Shown piece after piece: positions 5,801-6,737 of a stretch of DNA of 6,737 bases. A program made the position numbers and the translations under genes. The stretch spans positions 1 to 6,737 of the forward strand of contig JABJOR010000552.1 in NCBI GenBank assembly GCA_018664265.1. The letters run 5' to 3'. The number at the start of each line of letters is the position of its first letter. Position 1 is the stretch's first letter. The notes under the pieces are model-generated. The model saw only the letters and a list, made by a program, of their open reading frames with translations, searched no databases and was not told the DNA's origin. The stretch comes from Rhodospirillales bacterium (GTDB lineage Bacteria; Pseudomonadota; Alphaproteobacteria; Rhodospirillales; Casp-alpha2).

Positions 5801-6583
5801 ATGACCAGCCTATTTTGTAGAACTTCTCGTTTAATGCAATCTATCTTCTGCATTACAGTCTTGTTTGTATTGACGCTTGTCTCACAAAATTTTGCATATG
5901 CTGGTGATGATCTTAACTTGGAACAACGCAAGGAAATCGAAGGCGTCATATATGATTATCTAATGGATAATCCTGAAGTTATCCTTCAAGCCGTTGAAAA
6001 ACTTAGAAACAAAGAAGAGCGGGCAGAACAAGAAAGCGTTCGTGAACACCTGACTCTGGCAAGTGAAGCTATATACAATGATCCGTTATCACCATACGCG
6101 GGCAATCCGAATGGAAGCGTAACTATCGTTGAGTTCTTTGATTATCGTTGCGGGTATTGCAAACGTGTTTTCCCAGCACTACAGGAGCTTCTAGAAAGTG
6201 ACGATGATCTCCGCATCGTCTTCAAGGAATTACCAATCTTGGGTGAAGATTCTGTTCTGGCATCACGTGCATCACTTGCTATCTGGATTAACTGGCCAGA
6301 AAAGTATCTAGAATTTCATACGAAACTAATTACAAGTCGTGGATCAATCACAGAGTCAAAGGTATATGAGTATGCAGCAGCCACTGCAATTGATACGGAA
6401 ATCCTAAAGCAGGAAATGAAATCTGAAAGTGTCGATGAAGCTATTTCGCGGACCGTTAAATTATCCAGGCTTTTAAACATCAACGGCACACCCGGCTTTA
6501 TTATTGGCGACGAATTAATTCCGGGAGCCATTGATATCGATGCGATGAAAGATCTGATTGAGCAAGCACGCCAAAAAAGCTAG
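5801..6583 (+). CDS. DsbA/ScsC-family periplasmic thiol-disulfide oxidoreductase
   Basis: A 260-residue protein starting at ATG 5801, with CAGGAAA about 8 bases upstream. The frame runs open to 5618, but that part overlaps the lipoprotein gene and lacks a signal peptide; ATG 5834 is an alternative start that still leaves a good signal. Residues 1-34 are a signal peptide (hydrophobic core, AYA cleavage before Gly35). Residues about 42-70 (IEGVIYDYLMDNPEVILQAVEKL and on) match the helical ScsC N-terminal domain, which in relatives mediates trimer formation. The thioredoxin-fold domain has FDYRCGYCKR with the redox pair Cys117 and Cys120, an inserted helical region, and the cis-proline loop NGTPGFIIGD with Pro231. 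It should form or isomerise disulfides in the periplasm, in the manner of ScsC or BdbD; whether it oxidises or isomerises cannot be told from CGYC alone. It follows the lipoprotein by 103 bases with no terminator between, so readthrough is possible. Confidence 0.92.
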   Translation: MTSLFCRTSRLMQSIFCITVLFVLTLVSQNFAYAGDDLNLEQRKEIEGVIYDYLMDNPEVILQAVEKLRNKEERAEQESVREHLTLASEAIYNDPLSPYAGNPNGSVTIVEFFDYRCGYCKRVFPALQELLESDDDLRIVFKELPILGEDSVLASRASLAIWINWPEKYLEFHTKLITSRGSITESKVYEYAAATAIDTEILKQEMKSESVDEAISRTVKLSRLLNINGTPGFIIGDELIPGAIDIDAMKDLIEQARQKS

Positions 6584-6737
6584 CGAACAGGCAAGACTAC
6601 ATAAACAAACCCGCTGTTTCGTAGAACAAGCATGAGAACGCTTTTTCGACCAGCTTCACGAGCCGCTCCATATAATTTACCAAGCTGTGTGGGTAACCAT
6701 ACCTTACTTTGATTAAATTGTACGATGACATCGCCTC
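6580..6737 (-). CDS. Deg/HtrA-family serine protease, C-terminal PDZ end (5' partial)
   Basis: This small fragment was read by translating the right end of the window on the minus strand. It gives 51 codons and the stop TAG (complement of 6580-6582), with the gene body beyond the window edge. The sequence begins GDVIVQFNQSKVWLPTQL and continues with REAGRKSVLMLVLRNSGFVY before ending VVLPVR. This is the pattern of the last PDZ domain of periplasmic Deg (DegP/DegQ/MucD) proteases: a GDVI strand and asparagine turn, a helix ending in EAGRKSVL, then the closing strands of the protein. Such proteases degrade or refold misfolded envelope proteins. The catalytic domain is not visible, so the call rests on the PDZ pattern only. 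The gene is convergent with the thiol-disulfide gene and overlaps it by 4 bases (CTAG). Confidence 0.75.
   Translation of the reverse strand, partial: GDVIVQFNQSKVWLPTQLGKLYGAAREAGRKSVLMLVLRNSGFVYVVLPVR

Noticed and set aside
1..6737. Mobile elements, CRISPR arrays, tRNA or rRNA genes
   Set aside because: No transposase, spaced direct repeats, terminal inverted repeats or tRNA-like fold was seen on either strand.

Overview
The window looks like chromosomal DNA of an alphaproteobacterium with moderate G+C. The main support is the RNase E tail, which is long, rich in Arg/Lys blocks and ends in RGWWRR, the PNPase-binding ending known from Caulobacter and relatives. The envelope genes agree with a Gram-negative host. 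No order or genus can be assigned. There is no sign of phage, transposon, CRISPR or RNA genes, and coding density is close to complete.

Layout: (1) 1-714, plus strand: 3' end of the RNase E gene, cut by the window edge. (2) 738-767: a strong hairpin with T-tracts on both sides, serving the two convergent genes. (3) 3627-766, minus strand: a two-gene operon of a predicted lipoprotein of the gamma-glutamyltransferase family followed, 27 bases on, by a class I/II PLP aminotransferase. (4) 3614-5697, plus strand: a BepA/YfgC-like M48 metalloprotease with C-terminal TPR-like helices, then a DUF3047-like lipoprotein joined to it by an ATGA stop/start overlap. (5) 5801-6583, plus strand: a ScsC/DsbA-type periplasmic thiol-disulfide protein with a CGYC active site, after a 103-base gap that holds an unusual ATGCCT/AGGCAT repeat cluster. 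(6) 6737-6580, minus strand: the last 51 codons of a Deg/HtrA-type protease, whose stop codon interlocks with that of the thiol protein in one CTAG.

How they may work together: the plus-strand trio and the convergent Deg gene all point to protein quality control in the periplasm and outer membrane, namely proteolysis of misassembled envelope proteins, disulfide handling and a lipoprotein of unknown role. The minus-strand pair is more likely metabolic (gamma-glutamyl compound hydrolysis or transfer at the envelope, then amino-acid transamination), but the substrate cannot be read from sequence. The most unusual points are the divergent 5' ends of the protease and transferase genes, which abut or overlap so that any promoters must sit inside coding sequence, and the altered active-site surroundings of the transferase. 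I see no clearly new multi-gene system; the envelope-quality-control grouping is the best candidate for follow-up.
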